Origin: Pseudomonas sp. UMAB-08
GTDB lineage: Bacteria; Pseudomonadota; Gammaproteobacteria; Pseudomonadales; Pseudomonadaceae
NCBI RefSeq assembly: GCF_900095225.1
Contig: NZ_LT607418.1
Location: 35,500-99,499 of the forward strand
Length of the DNA: 64,000 nt
Direction: 5' to 3'
Below, one piece after another: positions 1 to 10,462 of the stretch; position 1 is the first letter of the stretch; every line of letters begins with the position of its first letter. Made by a program: the position numbers and the translations under genes. The notes under the pieces are model-generated. The model was not told the origin of the DNA, ran no database searches, and saw only the letters and a list, made by a program, of their open reading frames with translations.

Positions 1-2727
1 GCGCTTTGGCTGCCAGAGCCATCGAGCGAGTCCGTTACCCATCATGAGCAGGGGCGATGGTTACGCGGCCTGTTCCCGGAGCGTCTGTGGCTTGCCGTCG
101 AGCTGCATCGTGGGCCCGATGATAGCCAACGGCTGATAAGTCTTCAGGCATTGGCCCACTCATTGAGTATCCCGACCGTGGCCAGCGGCGATGTGCACAT
201 GCATGCCCGTGGCCGTCGCGCGTTGCAAGACACCATGACTGCGATCCGTCATCACACCACGGTGGCGGAGGCCGGGCATCGATTGTTCGCTAACGGCGAG
301 CGTCATCTCCGGCCAGTAGCAACGCTGACTGAGCTTTATCCGCCAGAGATGTTGGCGGAATCCGTGCGCATTGCCCGGCGATGTACCTTCGATCTGGGCC
401 AGTTGCGCTACGAGTACCCTCACGAACTGGTGCCCAAGGGGCAAACCGCTACGTCCTGGTTACGCCACATGACCGAACAGGGCATCTGTCGACGCTGGCC
501 CAAAGGTGCCCCCGACAAGGCTCGAGAGCTGATCGAGCGCGAACTGGGGTTAATTGCTGAACTGAGTTACGAAAGCTATTTCCTGACGGTTCATGACATC
601 GTCCAGTTCGCCCGTAGCCGCCATATTCTTTGCCAGGGTCGAGGTTCGGCGGCCAACTCGGCGGTGTGTTATGCCTTGGGCATTACCGAACTCGATCCGG
701 CTCGCATGAACATGTTGTTCGAGCGTTTTATTTCCAGGGAGCGCAACGAACCGCCAGATATCGACGTGGATTTCGAGCATGAACGCCGGGAAGAGGTGTT
801 GCAGTACGTGTTTCAGCGTTATGGCCGGGGCAGGGCAGCGATCACTGCTGTGGCCAGCACCTATCACGGTGCTGGCGCGGTACGGGACGTAGCCAAAGTA
901 CTGGGTTTGCCAGCGGATCAGATCAACGCGTTGGCTGACTGCTTTGGCCGCTGGAGCGATCAGTTGCCACCGCCAGAGCGCCTGCGTGAGTGCGGCTTTG
1001 AGCCGGACAGCCCGATACTGCATCGGGTCTTGACCCTGACTGGCGAACTGATCGGCTTTCCTCGGCACCTGTCACAGCATCCGGGAGGCTTCGTCATCTC
1101 CGAACAGCCGCTGGACACGTTGGTCCCGGTAGAAAACGCCGCCATGGCCGACCGCACCATCATCCAGTGGGACAAGGACGATCTGGACATGGTCGGGCTG
1201 CTCAAAGTCGACATCCTCGCGCTGGGCATGCTCAGCGCACTGCGCAGAACGTTCGATCTGGTGCGCCGCTATCGGGGTTACGACCTGACTCTGGCCTCGG
1301 TGCCTTCCGAGGATAAACACACCTATGAAATGATCAGCCGTGCCGACACCGTGGGCGTCTTCCAGATCGAATCCCGGGCGCAGATGGCGATGTTGCCGCG
1401 CCTGAAACCCACAAACTTCTACGACCTGGTGATTGAAGTCGCCATCGTCCGTCCCGGCCCCATTCAGGGAGACATGGTTCACCCTTACTTGCGCCGACGT
1501 AACAAAGAAGAGCCGGTCACGTATCCCTCCGAAGCACTGAAAGCAGTCTTCGAGCGCACGTTGGGCGTGCCGTTATTTCAGGAGCAAGTCATGCAACTGG
1601 CGGTGGTGGCTGCCGATTACACGCCGGGGGAGGCTGATCAGTTACGCCGTTCGATGGCTGCCTGGAAACGCCACGGCGGCCTGGAACCCCATCAGGTGCG
1701 CCTGACCCAAGGCATGCTCAAAAACGGCTACACCGCTGAGTTCGCCCAGCAGATTTTCGAGCAGATCAAAGGCTTCGGCAGCTATGGTTTTCCTGAGTCC
1801 CACGCCACCAGCTTCGCCCTGTTGACCTACGCCAGTTGCTGGCTCAAATGCCATGAGCCAGCGGCTTTTGCCTGCGCTCTGATCAACAGCTGGCCGATGG
1901 GTTTCTACAGCCCCGACCAACTTTTGCAGGATGCTCGTCGCCATCACATCGAGATTCGTCCGGTGGATGTGCGTTACAGCGAGTGGGACTGCTCGCTAGA
2001 ACCGTGTGGCGTGGATGCTTTTGCGATCCGCCTGGGCCTGCGCATGGTGCGTGGGTTTCGCGAGGAAGACGCGCTACACATCGAAAAAGCCAGGGCGCTC
2101 AGCGCGTTTGTCGATGCCAGCGACCTCAGCCTGCGCGGACAACTGGATGAGCGGGCCCGAGGGTTACTGGCCGATTCCGGTGCTTTGCGCGGCCTGCTCG
2201 GGCATCGACACCGCGCACGCTGGGAAGTGGCCGGCGTCGAGGCACAACGGCCATTGTTCGCGGATCAGTCCGCAACCGAGGAACCTCACGTGGCATTGCC
2301 ATTGCCCACCGTTGGGGAGGACCTGTATGCCGATTACGCAACCGTCGGCACGACCCTGGGTCCGCATCCTCTGGCATTGTTGCGTGGTCAACTCAATGCC
2401 CGGCGCTGCCGAAGTTCAAAAGAGCTGATCGACATCGAACACGGACGCAGCATTAGTGTCGCTGGTCTGGTCACCGGCAGACAACGCCCGCAGACAGCCA
2501 GCGGCGTGACCTTCGTTACGCTGGAGGACGAACACGGGATGATCAACGTGGTGGTCTGGCGTGAGCTGGCCGAGCGCCAACGCCGGGTGCTGGTGGGATC
2601 GCAACTGCTGCTGATCCAGGGACGCCTGGAATCCAAAGACGGGGTGCGTCATTTGATCGCTCGACGCCTGCAAGACTTGACGCCCTTGTTGACCGGACTC
2701 GATGTGCGCAGTCGGGACTTTCATTAA
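1..2727 (+). CDS. dnaE2: Error-prone DNA polymerase DnaE2 (ImuC), 5' end cut by window edge
   Basis: Translesion polymerase of the ImuA-ImuB-DnaE2 mutasome, a C-family DNA polymerase III alpha homologue used in SOS mutagenesis. The frame is open from base 1, and the coding sequence continues upstream of the TTG at 151, so that TTG is not a real start. Visible parts are the end of the PHP domain ([13 protein letters not shown]), the polymerase core with the acidic motif [12 protein letters not shown] near bases 750-785, the finger region, and a C-terminal OB fold ([17 protein letters not shown]). About 908 residues are present of a family length near 1,030, so roughly 120 N-terminal residues lie outside the window. 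imuA and imuB would be expected just upstream. The identification is secure. Confidence 0.95.
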   Translation, partial: ALWLPEPSSESVTHHEQGRWLRGLFPERLWLAVELHRGPDDSQRLISLQALAHSLSIPTVASGDVHMHARGRRALQDTMTAIRHHTTVAEAGHRLFANGERHLRPVATLTELYPPEMLAESVRIARRCTFDLGQLRYEYPHELVPKGQTATSWLRHMTEQGICRRWPKGAPDKARELIERELGLIAELSYESYFLTVHDIVQFARSRHILCQGRGSAANSAVCYALGITELDPARMNMLFERFISRERNEPPDIDVDFEHERREEVLQYVFQRYGRGRAAITAVASTYHGAGAVRDVAKVLGLPADQINALADCFGRWSDQLPPPERLRECGFEPDSPILHRVLTLTGELIGFPRHLSQHPGGFVISEQPLDTLVPVENAAMADRTIIQWDKDDLDMVGLLKVDILALGMLSALRRTFDLVRRYRGYDLTLASVPSEDKHTYEMISRADTVGVFQIESRAQMAMLPRLKPTNFYDLVIEVAIVRPGPIQGDMVHPYLRRRNKEEPVTYPSEALKAVFERTLGVPLFQEQVMQLAVVAADYTPGEADQLRRSMAAWKRHGGLEPHQVRLTQGMLKNGYTAEFAQQIFEQIKGFGSYGFPESHATSFALLTYASCWLKCHEPAAFACALINSWPMGFYSPDQLLQDARRHHIEIRPVDVRYSEWDCSLEPCGVDAFAIRLGLRMVRGFREEDALHIEKARALSAFVDASDLSLRGQLDERARGLLADSGALRGLLGHRHRARWEVAGVEAQRPLFADQSATEEPHVALPLPTVGEDLYADYATVGTTLGPHPLALLRGQLNARRCRSSKELIDIEHGRSISVAGLVTGRQRPQTASGVTFVTLEDEHGMINVVVWRELAERQRRVLVGSQLLLIQGRLESKDGVRHLIARRLQDLTPLLTGLDVRSRDFH

Positions 2728-2782
2728 AACAAGAGGGCGCCGGCGTCACCTGTAAACGAATTATTTCATCAGTCTGAGTTAC

Positions 2783-2796
2783 CTGACCTAAATCAA
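2783..2796 (+). promoter_or_regulatory. Candidate Anr/Fnr box upstream of the decarboxylase
   Basis: CTGAC-CTAA-ATCAA resembles the Anr/Fnr consensus TTGAT-N4-ATCAA with two mismatches, both in the left half. It lies about 127 bases before the decarboxylase start, inside a 195-base AT-rich gap. Amino-acid decarboxylase/antiporter pairs in other bacteria are often induced by low oxygen or acid, which makes the site plausible. It rests on sequence similarity only. Confidence 0.3.
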
Positions 2797-2922
2797 TAAA
2801 AATCGCGTCTTTATTGTTATTAGTTTAAGTCGGCGACCGGCTGCATTCCTTGCTGCGCGCCCCTGACCCAGGGCGTTAATTAGCGCTTATAACCCGTTTC
2901 ACGACTTGAAATGGAGTGTGCA

Positions 2923-5223
2923 ATGAGTACGGTTCGAAACCCTCTGCCTGCCTATCTCGGCCACCGCTATCCAGTCATGATTGTGGTCAACTCTCAACTG
3001 TCGGACGAAAGCGTCGTTGTTCGCAGCGCCATGGAAGTTTCTGACGCACTAAGGGCGCTGGACCTTGAAATAGAAACAGTGATGTCGCTTGAAGATGCCG
3101 AAATCGCATTTACCGCAGACCCGGCTTATTGCTGTGTGATCCTCGGCTGGGGATTGTGTATCGCGAATATTGAGCAGGCTGAAAAAGTGATTAGCCTGAT
3201 CCGCCGCCGAACCAGCAAGTTGCCGATCATGCTGGGAATGACCAGTGAGAACAGCAGCCATGTTCCGCTGGCGTTCGTAGAGGAAATCGATGGTTTCATC
3301 TGGCAACCTGAAGACAGCCCGGCATTCATCGCTGGCAGGATTGAGGCCGCAGCACGTCGTTACCTCGACACGATCCTGCCGCCATTCTTCGGTGCGATGG
3401 TGAACTTCGCCGAGACTCATGAGTATTCATGGCATACCCCAGGCCATACCGGCGGCACCGCGTTCATGAAAACCGCCGTAGGCCGGACCTTTCTCGATTT
3501 TTACGGTGAACAAATGCTCCGGTCCGACCTGAGCGTTTCAGTCGGTCAGCTAGGTTCACTAAACGATCATTCCGGACCTGTGGCGGCGGCAGAAAAAAAT
3601 GCGGCGCGGGTGTTTGGGGCGGACTACACCTTCTTCTCCGTAGGAGGCAGCTCGGCGAGCAACGAAATCATCCTTCACTCGGCGGTGACCGATGGTGATG
3701 CCGTATTAGTTGACCGTAATTGCCATAAATCGCTGAATTACGCGTTGAACATGTCTGGCGCTATTCCGTTGTACCTGCTGCCTCGCCGTAATACGCGGGG
3801 TTTGATTGGCCCCGTGCCGCGCGGTGAGCTGACGCCGGAAGCCATCGCGGGGAAGATATCCGCCAGCCCGTTGATTACGGATAAGCAGATCCGGCCCGTG
3901 CTTGCAGTGCTGACCAATTCCACCTATGACGGTCTTTGCTACCACGTACAGACCACCACGCGTGAACTGAGCCAAAGCGTAGACCGCATCCATTACGACG
4001 AGGCGTGGTATGCCTATGCCCGGTTCAACTCACTTTACGAAAACCGTTACGGCATGCACCGCGGTGAGCGGCACGCCGACGATGCCACCGTGACGGTGAC
4101 CCATTCCACGCACAAGTTGCTGGCGGCCCTGTCACAAGCATCGATGATTCATATTCGCTCAGGCAAGGTGCCGGTCAAACCGGCGCTGTTCAACGAAGCG
4201 TTCATGATGCACACCTCGACATCACCGCAATACAGCATCATCGCCTCCACGGATGTGTCAGCGAAAATGATGGATGACGCTGGCGAATACCTCACCGATG
4301 AATCGATCGACGAGGCGATCACCTTTCGCCAGGCCATGGTTCGCTTGACTCAGCAAGTTGTGCAGCGCAACGCGACCGATTGGTGGTTTGGCGTCTGGCA
4401 ACCGGACGATGTAGACGGCACACCCTTTGCCGAGGTCGATCGACAACGCCTGCATCAAAGTGACGCCTGGGTCCTCAAACCCGGTGCTCAATGGCACGGC
4501 TTCGGTGATTTGGGTAATGACTACTGCATGCTCGACCCGATCAAGGTCACTCTGCTGACGCCCGGTCTGGATTCGCAAGGTCAGCTACAGGCCCGGGGGA
4601 TTCCTGCACCGTTGGTGTCTTCCTTCTTGTCCAGCTGCGGCACTGTCGTGGAAAAGACCGAGCCCTATTCCATTCTGGTGCTGTTCAGCATTGGCGTGAC
4701 CAAAGGTAAATGGGGTTCATTAGTCGCCGCGATGATGGAGTTCAAGAAGCACTACGACGCCAATACCGCACTGGAAGAAGTGATGCCCGACCTGGTCGCG
4801 GCGTACCCCGAACATTATGAGGGGTTGGGGCTGCAGGATCTTGCGCAGCGCATGCACGAAGAAATCGTCAGAAGTGGCCTGCTGCGCAACATGGACAAGG
4901 CCTTCACCTTGTTGCCCGACCCTGTGAGTACGCCACGCGCCACCTACGCCAAACTGGTCAAAGGCGATGTAGAGCAAATTGCCGTGCGCGATTTGCAGGA
5001 CCGAACCGTGGCCGTACAGGTCGTGCCCTATCCGCCAGGCATTCCGTTAATGATGCCGGGTGAAGCCGTCGGCGCCGACAAGAGGGCGATCATCGACTAC
5101 CTGTTGGCAATGGAGCAGTTCGACGTCTGCTTTCCCGGCTTCGAGCATGACAACCATGGCATCGAGATCGAGCGCGACGCTCATCACGGGCTGACCTACA
5201 AGGTTTATGTCGTCAAACACTGA
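2923..5223 (+). CDS. Orn/Lys/Arg decarboxylase (fold type I, PLP)
   Basis: A PLP-dependent basic amino-acid decarboxylase of 766 residues that converts ornithine, lysine or arginine to the corresponding polyamine plus CO2. It has an N-terminal wing (response-regulator-like) domain (residues 1-140), the large PLP domain with THSTHK (Lys398 as the Schiff-base lysine), the upstream HFDEAW-like motif DRIHYDEAWYAYARF, and the C-terminal domain (PYPPGIPLMMPGE). The ATG at 2923 is preferred over the one at 2911 because GGAG lies six bases before it. The PLP-domain motifs look closer to the LdcA/AdiA type than to SpeF, but the neighbouring PotE-like antiporter points to ornithine. The substrate cannot be fixed from sequence alone. 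Confidence 0.85.
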   Translation: MSTVRNPLPAYLGHRYPVMIVVNSQLSDESVVVRSAMEVSDALRALDLEIETVMSLEDAEIAFTADPAYCCVILGWGLCIANIEQAEKVISLIRRRTSKLPIMLGMTSENSSHVPLAFVEEIDGFIWQPEDSPAFIAGRIEAAARRYLDTILPPFFGAMVNFAETHEYSWHTPGHTGGTAFMKTAVGRTFLDFYGEQMLRSDLSVSVGQLGSLNDHSGPVAAAEKNAARVFGADYTFFSVGGSSASNEIILHSAVTDGDAVLVDRNCHKSLNYALNMSGAIPLYLLPRRNTRGLIGPVPRGELTPEAIAGKISASPLITDKQIRPVLAVLTNSTYDGLCYHVQTTTRELSQSVDRIHYDEAWYAYARFNSLYENRYGMHRGERHADDATVTVTHSTHKLLAALSQASMIHIRSGKVPVKPALFNEAFMMHTSTSPQYSIIASTDVSAKMMDDAGEYLTDESIDEAITFRQAMVRLTQQVVQRNATDWWFGVWQPDDVDGTPFAEVDRQRLHQSDAWVLKPGAQWHGFGDLGNDYCMLDPIKVTLLTPGLDSQGQLQARGIPAPLVSSFLSSCGTVVEKTEPYSILVLFSIGVTKGKWGSLVAAMMEFKKHYDANTALEEVMPDLVAAYPEHYEGLGLQDLAQRMHEEIVRSGLLRNMDKAFTLLPDPVSTPRATYAKLVKGDVEQIAVRDLQDRTVAVQVVPYPPGIPLMMPGEAVGADKRAIIDYLLAMEQFDVCFPGFEHDNHGIEIERDAHHGLTYKVYVVKH

Positions 5224-5284
5224 TGCTTCATTCTCCTGCGTTCGGAGAATGCTCCGTGCGCAGATCGGGCACGAGGAGTCTGTA

Positions 5285-6625
5285 ATGGCTGAGTCAAACA
5301 AAAAAATGAGTCTCATTGGCCTCACTACCCTGGTAGCGGTGAACATGATGGGCTCGGGAATCATCATGCTTCCCTCCAGCATGGCGCGCCTGGGCGCTGT
5401 CTCCTTGCTGTCCTGGATCATCACGGCCATTGGGTCCATGGCCATCGCGTATTGTTTTGCCCAGTGCGGGGTCTACTGTCCGCGTTCGGGAGGCATGTCA
5501 GCCTATACCGAGGAGGCGCATGGCAAATCGGCTTTCTTCCTCTGTTCGTTCCTCTACTTTCTTTCCTTGGCCATCGGTAACGTCGCAATCAGCATCTCGG
5601 CGGTGGGTTACTTGACGCCATTTTTCCCCTGGCTAGGTTCTGGCGCTATCCCGCTATTCATCGGTTGTGTGGGGTTGATCTGGTTGACCACTGCAGCCAA
5701 TTTCGGTGGCGCGAGCATCACGGGAAGGCTGGGGGCTATTACGGTCTGGGGCGTGATCATTCCGGTCGCAGGACTGAGTGTGATTGGCTGGTTCTGGTTC
5801 GAGCCGAAGGTATTCTCGGACGCCTGGAATCCGAATGCTATTCCAGTAAAAGACGCCATCACACAGAGTATTCCGCTGACGCTGTGGGCGTTTCTGGGGA
5901 TGGAGTCCGCCGCGCAAAACTCGGATGCCGTGGATGACCCTAAACGTAATGTGCCGCTGGCCTGCCTGTTTGGCACGTTGGGGGCCGCTGTTGTGTATGT
6001 GCTGTCGACCACGGTTATCCAGGGGATTGTCCCCAATGCGGAGCTGGCTAATTCAAGTGCACCCTTCGCCTTTGTCTATGCACATATGTTCAACCCGTTA
6101 ATCGGCAAAATCATCATGGCGTTGGCAGTGATGGCGTGTATCGGTTCGCTGCTGGGGTGGCAGTTCACCCTGGCGCAAACTGCCAAGGTCACTGCTGACC
6201 AAGGCATGTTTCCGAAGCTGTTCTGCAGGGTGACGGCTGCGGACGCGCCGGTGATTGGCATGATCGCCTGTGGGGTATTGCAGACATTATTGGCGTTATC
6301 GACGATCTCACCCAATGCCAGCGAGCAGTTCGGCAAGCTCGTTAACCTGGCGGCAGTGACCAACTTGTTGCCCTACGTGACGGCGCTGTCCGGCCTCCTG
6401 GTGATCATGTTCAAGGCTCAGGTCAGCCACAGCATCTATGCCCGAAATGTCGCAGTGCTGATGATTGCCATGGCGTATTCGTTTTACGCCATTTACGCCT
6501 CGGGTAAAGACGCGGTCTTCGGCGCGTTCATCGTTTTGGCCGTCGGCTACTTAGTCTACGGCTTCATTGCCAAGGGCTTCGTCTATGCGCAACCGGCCAG
6601 CTCGCCAGGTTCCGGCCAGGCTTGA
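5285..6625 (+). CDS. potE: Putrescine/ornithine-type antiporter (PotE/CadB family)
   Basis: An inner-membrane APC-superfamily exchanger of 446 residues and about 12 membrane segments. It probably swaps external ornithine or lysine for the amine made by the decarboxylase 61 bases upstream, consuming cytoplasmic protons and helping acid resistance. It aligns closely with E. coli PotE as I recall it: NMMGSGIIMLP in TM1, SGGM after TM2, TVWGVIIPV, LWAFLGMESA and GSLLGWQFT. The ATG at 5285 is chosen because GAGG precedes it and PotE proteins begin there. A longer frame reaching back to 5207 would overlap the previous gene and adds no conserved residues. Confidence 0.85.
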   Translation: MAESNKKMSLIGLTTLVAVNMMGSGIIMLPSSMARLGAVSLLSWIITAIGSMAIAYCFAQCGVYCPRSGGMSAYTEEAHGKSAFFLCSFLYFLSLAIGNVAISISAVGYLTPFFPWLGSGAIPLFIGCVGLIWLTTAANFGGASITGRLGAITVWGVIIPVAGLSVIGWFWFEPKVFSDAWNPNAIPVKDAITQSIPLTLWAFLGMESAAQNSDAVDDPKRNVPLACLFGTLGAAVVYVLSTTVIQGIVPNAELANSSAPFAFVYAHMFNPLIGKIIMALAVMACIGSLLGWQFTLAQTAKVTADQGMFPKLFCRVTAADAPVIGMIACGVLQTLLALSTISPNASEQFGKLVNLAAVTNLLPYVTALSGLLVIMFKAQVSHSIYARNVAVLMIAMAYSFYAIYASGKDAVFGAFIVLAVGYLVYGFIAKGFVYAQPASSPGSGQA

Positions 6626-6680
6626 GCCATTGCAGGTGGAACATGGATCTCGGAATTCGGAATAACGCGGGGAACAGAAT

Positions 6681-7586
6681 ATGAAACAGCGACTGTTGAA
6701 CGGCGTCACCGTCACCCTCCTGTGTCTGGCAGGCATGACCCCCCTACAGAGCAGCGCCGACACGCTGTCGCGGATTCGCGGCAGCTCGGCCATCAACTTG
6801 GGGTACCTGCCAAACGCGTCCCCCTTCACGTCAACCGTGGACGGGAAAGCCAGCGGCTATGCGATTGAGTTGTGCAACCTGATTGCCGAGCGTGTCAAAG
6901 CCCAGACCCAGCTGACCAACCTGGCCGTTCACTATGTCGAAGTCGCTCAGGGCAACGGGCTTGACGACGTGCGCCAGGGCAAGATCGATCTGTTGTGTAC
7001 GCCTGGCGTTGAAACCCTGGCAGCACGCAAGTCTGTCAGTTTTTCGGTGCCTGTATTTACTGCAGGCCTGACGGCAGTGGTTCGCAAGGACGCCCCGAAT
7101 GATTTAATACGCGTACTCAATGGTGAAGTCGCCCATACGGGTCCCACTTGGCGCGGAACGATCAATCAGGGACTGTCTCATCACACCTACGTGGTGATGG
7201 TAGGAGGTGTTACCGAACAGTGGATACATGAGCGGATCAAAACCCTGGGCGTGATCGCCGACGTGATTACAGTGAAGAACTTTGCCGAAGGTATTGATTT
7301 GATCGCGCAGAAAAAAGCCAGTGCGTTCTTTGCGGACCGAAGGGTCTTGCTCAGCTACGCCGAGAAAAGTAACGCCGCCAATGAGCTGCAAGTGCTCGAT
7401 ACCCTGTACGACTTCGCGCCAATCGCCATGGCTGTCGACCGGCAAGACGAAGACTTTCGCCTCATGGTCGACAGTGCCTTGAGCAGTGTGTATCGATCAG
7501 GGGAGATATTGAATATCTATGCCAAGTACTTTGGAGGGACGAACGAAGTCAATGCCATGCTCTTCAAACTCTATTCACTCCCATGA
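6681..7586 (+). CDS. Periplasmic amino-acid-type solute-binding protein (family 3)
   Basis: A 301-residue protein with a Sec signal peptide (MKQRLLNGVTVTLLCLAGM, cleavage after SSA) and a bacterial family 3 binding fold. Visible landmarks are an opening strand (INLGYLPNASPF), GYAIELCNLIAERV, and DDVRQGKIDLLCTPGVETLAAR. Family members deliver amino acids to ABC permeases or act as sensors. No permease or ATPase lies beside it, so it is an orphan. It starts 56 bases after the antiporter and may be co-transcribed with the decarboxylase pair, hinting at a basic amino-acid ligand, but the ligand is not determined. Confidence 0.75.
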   Translation: MKQRLLNGVTVTLLCLAGMTPLQSSADTLSRIRGSSAINLGYLPNASPFTSTVDGKASGYAIELCNLIAERVKAQTQLTNLAVHYVEVAQGNGLDDVRQGKIDLLCTPGVETLAARKSVSFSVPVFTAGLTAVVRKDAPNDLIRVLNGEVAHTGPTWRGTINQGLSHHTYVVMVGGVTEQWIHERIKTLGVIADVITVKNFAEGIDLIAQKKASAFFADRRVLLSYAEKSNAANELQVLDTLYDFAPIAMAVDRQDEDFRLMVDSALSSVYRSGEILNIYAKYFGGTNEVNAMLFKLYSLP

Positions 7587-7633
7587 AACGTGTCGGGGCA
7601 GCCTGCGTTGAGCGCTCGCTGCCCCATGGGGAC

Positions 7634-8227
7634 TCATCGAGAGGGCTTACGATTGATGAGTACCTGAATGATGTCGCGGCTCAGTGTTGCCAGGAGCCGA
7701 TCATGGGCCATAAGCAAGGCAGTCAGGTCCTGGCCGTGGGTGGGTTCGCTGATGATCGTTCGACCCGATTTCAGCACCTGCTCATCGGCGGTGCGGATTG
7801 TCCACCGGGCGTCCAGACTCGCCGCCGTACCCAGGACCGACTCGAAACGCAGTACGTCCACGGCCACGTGATAATCGGCATCGACCGTTGTGTCTGGGGA
7901 ATAAACCGCCGTCCGTGGATTGCCCGCCAACTGTGTCAGATTGCTCGCGATAACATGGCCGATGATGCTTTGCAGCGAGGCCGCCCACCGCGTCTGCTCC
8001 AGAATCTCAACCTGATTTTCGTTACGCGTCAACACTAACTGCTGCCGCTCTACCAGCTCGGGTACGGTCACCGGGCCCACGCTTACTGAATACGCCGCAT
8101 TGGCGGCTGCCGGGTCGCGCTCGGCAATCGCCCGCAGTGTATAGAAATGCTCTTTTGGTGCGCTGCCACAGCCACTGAGGGCCGCCACTATCAAGCTGGC
8201 CAGAAGCGCTATCGAGCTCAGTTTCAT
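7634..8227 (-). CDS. pqiC: PqiC-type outer-membrane lipoprotein
   Basis: A 197-residue ABC-type transport auxiliary lipoprotein of the PqiC/DUF330 family. It has a short signal and lipobox (LSG|C), followed by the family opening HFYTLRA and the core VSVGPVTVPELVERQQLV. In the Pqi system PqiC sits in the outer membrane and works with the MCE protein PqiB, which spans the periplasm, to move lipids between membranes. Its ATG overlaps the pqiB stop by four bases (ATGA), indicating translational coupling. It is the last gene of the long minus-strand block and converges on the binding-protein gene that ends 47 bases away. Confidence 0.88.
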   Translation of the reverse strand: MKLSSIALLASLIVAALSGCGSAPKEHFYTLRAIAERDPAAANAAYSVSVGPVTVPELVERQQLVLTRNENQVEILEQTRWAASLQSIIGHVIASNLTQLAGNPRTAVYSPDTTVDADYHVAVDVLRFESVLGTAASLDARWTIRTADEQVLKSGRTIISEPTHGQDLTALLMAHDRLLATLSRDIIQVLINRKPSR

Positions 8228-9843
8228 CGTTGATCCTCCTGCTTGCCCCGAATCAGCGCTTCGGGATGGCGCTCAAGATAATCGGCCAGGCTGCGTAACG
8301 ACTTTGCAGTGCGTCCCAATTCCCGAATGGCTTCGTGAGTGTCCTGTAACAGGGGTTTATTGGCCGATATTAGTCCTTGGGCTGAACCCACCGCTTGACG
8401 CGCCTCGGTCAGGGCCGCCACGATTTGCGGCGTTACCTGCGTATTCAGTCGATTCAACAAACCGCTGGCCGCCTGCAATGTCTGGCGCAGGTCAGTGCCA
8501 ATCTGTTCGATCGGAAGTTTCTCCAGCCGGCTGGCGATGCTTTTCAGGGAGGCTTGTATTTCTTCCATTCGCCCGGGAACAGTGGGCAGTTCGGGTATGT
8601 CGCTGCCCCAGTTGATGGTGGCCTTGGCCACGCCCGGGAAGAAATCCAGAGCGATATAGAGCTGCCCTGTGAGGAGATTTCCGGTGCGCATCTGAGCACG
8701 CATACCGTTCGCCACCATCCCCTCCAGGAACTGTCTGCGTGCTTCATCTGAAAGCTTGGCCCTGTTCTTGTCACGGGAGCGTAGCCTCAGGCGTTCCGGG
8801 TACAAACTCACTTCGACGGGCATGACGATACTGTGGCTGCCTGGGTCCAGCTCCACCCGGATATCCGATACCTCACCCAGCGTAATGCCTTGGAAGTCGA
8901 TCGGAGATCCCGGCGTCAGGCCTCTAAGGGACTCGTTGAACAGCATGACCATCTTCAAGACGTCGCGCTCAGGGTTGTGCATTGCCTCCGTGCGCCCGTT
9001 GAACAGCTCAAAAAAGCTGTCGGCAACGGCAGCGGGGCGTTCGACTGAATCCACGGGCGTCTCGAAGGCAATGCCGCCCAGCAGGATCGAGGCGAGCGAT
9101 TGCGTGTTCACCTCGATGCCGCTGGCGCCAAGCTTGATATCTATGCCACTGGCATTCCAGAAGCGCGTGTTGTCGGTGACAAACTGGTCGTAGGGGGCAT
9201 TGACGAAAACTCGCATACTCAATCCCTGGCCATTCTTGTCGAGGTCAAACGCTACCACCTGACCTACCTGTACCCGACGAAAGAAAATAGGTGACCCTGC
9301 ACTCAGTGAACCCAAGTCGTTGCTGTGCAGGAGGAACTCACGGCCGGGGGTATCGACCTGAATGACCGGCGGCACATCCAGGGCGTTGAAAGACCGCTGC
9401 GCCTGAGTGGACTTACCCACGCCAACGCCGATGAACGCGCCGGACAGAACCGTGCTCAGCCCTGAAACGTTGCCGCCGGAAATCCGTGGTGTCACCAACC
9501 AAAATGCAGTGTCCTTAACCAGATAGGGCTTGAAATCCTTGGTCAGCTCGGCCGTGGCGACCACTTGCTTGAGATCACGGGACAAGGTCACCTCGGTGAC
9601 CTTTCCAATCTCTACATCCTTGTATTTGAGCTTGGTTTTACCAGCCTCAAGACCCTCAGCGTTCTTGAAGACAATGCTGATGACAGGGCCTTGATTGAGA
9701 ATCGACGAGACCATCAGCCAGCCCCCGATCAGCGCCGCGATCAAGGGCACGAGCCACACTAACTGCAGTGACCATCGCGATTTTCGGGCCGTTTCGGCTT
9801 CAGGCACGGTGGACAGATCGGAGGGCAGGGACGTTTCAGTCAT
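8224..9843 (-). CDS. pqiB: PqiB-type MCE protein
   Basis: A 539-residue inner-membrane-anchored protein with one N-terminal membrane helix (LVWLVPLIAALIGGWLMV) and three tandem MCE domains. Repeated landmarks are GLEAGKTKLKYKDVEIGKV, LSAGSPIFFRRVQVGQV and LTPGSPIDFQGITLGEV. A helical C-terminal tail (from about residue 430) is predicted to form the needle-like channel across the periplasm. The length and domain count match E. coli PqiB. It overlaps the second pqiA half by eight bases and pqiC by four, so the Pqi genes are translationally linked. Confidence 0.93.
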   Translation of the reverse strand: MTETSLPSDLSTVPEAETARKSRWSLQLVWLVPLIAALIGGWLMVSSILNQGPVISIVFKNAEGLEAGKTKLKYKDVEIGKVTEVTLSRDLKQVVATAELTKDFKPYLVKDTAFWLVTPRISGGNVSGLSTVLSGAFIGVGVGKSTQAQRSFNALDVPPVIQVDTPGREFLLHSNDLGSLSAGSPIFFRRVQVGQVVAFDLDKNGQGLSMRVFVNAPYDQFVTDNTRFWNASGIDIKLGASGIEVNTQSLASILLGGIAFETPVDSVERPAAVADSFFELFNGRTEAMHNPERDVLKMVMLFNESLRGLTPGSPIDFQGITLGEVSDIRVELDPGSHSIVMPVEVSLYPERLRLRSRDKNRAKLSDEARRQFLEGMVANGMRAQMRTGNLLTGQLYIALDFFPGVAKATINWGSDIPELPTVPGRMEEIQASLKSIASRLEKLPIEQIGTDLRQTLQAASGLLNRLNTQVTPQIVAALTEARQAVGSAQGLISANKPLLQDTHEAIRELGRTAKSLRSLADYLERHPEALIRGKQEDQR

Positions 9844-10462
9844 GGTCTTGCTCCAAGGAATCCCAGATCAGGCGTGGATCGAAACTCATTGCCGCGAACA
9901 GGGTTAAGACGACCACCGCGCCAAAGGCCAGCGCCCCAGGGCCTGGTCTGATAGTCGCCAGTGCATCGAGCTGCACCAGGGCCACCAACAAGGTGACCAC
10001 ATACACATCGAGCATCGACCAGCGACCCACCAGTTCAACCATTCGGTAGAGCTTTGCGCGTTGCAGGGGCTGCCAGCGGGAATGCAGTTGCACCGACACC
10101 AGAAGAAGGATCAATGCGATCAGTTTGGCCATTGGCACGAGGATGCTGGCAATGAACACCACCAGCGCCAGGTACCATGAGCCGGACCGCCACAAATACA
10201 CCACGCCACTCATGATGGTGTCGGCCTGGGAACCGAACAGAGAGCTGGTTTCCATGATAGGCAGCAGATTGGCGGGTATATAAAGGATCACCGCAGCGAT
10301 GACAAAGGCCCAGGAGGAAGTAAGACTGTTGGGTTTGCGACCATGCAGCATGCAGCCGCAACGCGAGCAGCGAGCCTCTGCGCCGTGATCCGACTTCAGC
10401 AATAGCCCGCAGCCATGGCAGGTCACCAGACCGAAGTGGGCGGCGGTCTTCGGGCCCTTCAC
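9836..10462 (-). CDS. pqiA: PqiA C-terminal half, separate gene
   Basis: A 208-residue inner-membrane protein equal to the second PqiA domain. It has a zinc-ribbon-like head (CHGCGLLL ... CSRCGCML) followed by about four membrane helices, including IYIPANLLPIM and MLDVYVVTLLVAL. E. coli PqiA carries two such domains in one chain; here they are two genes. The GTG at 10462 is chosen because it overlaps the preceding stop as GTGA with a GGGG run eight bases upstream. A TTG at 10486 would also be open. It is thought to couple the inner membrane to the PqiB lipid channel. Confidence 0.85.
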   Translation of the reverse strand: MKGPKTAAHFGLVTCHGCGLLLKSDHGAEARCSRCGCMLHGRKPNSLTSSWAFVIAAVILYIPANLLPIMETSSLFGSQADTIMSGVVYLWRSGSWYLALVVFIASILVPMAKLIALILLLVSVQLHSRWQPLQRAKLYRMVELVGRWSMLDVYVVTLLVALVQLDALATIRPGPGALAFGAVVVLTLFAAMSFDPRLIWDSLEQDHD

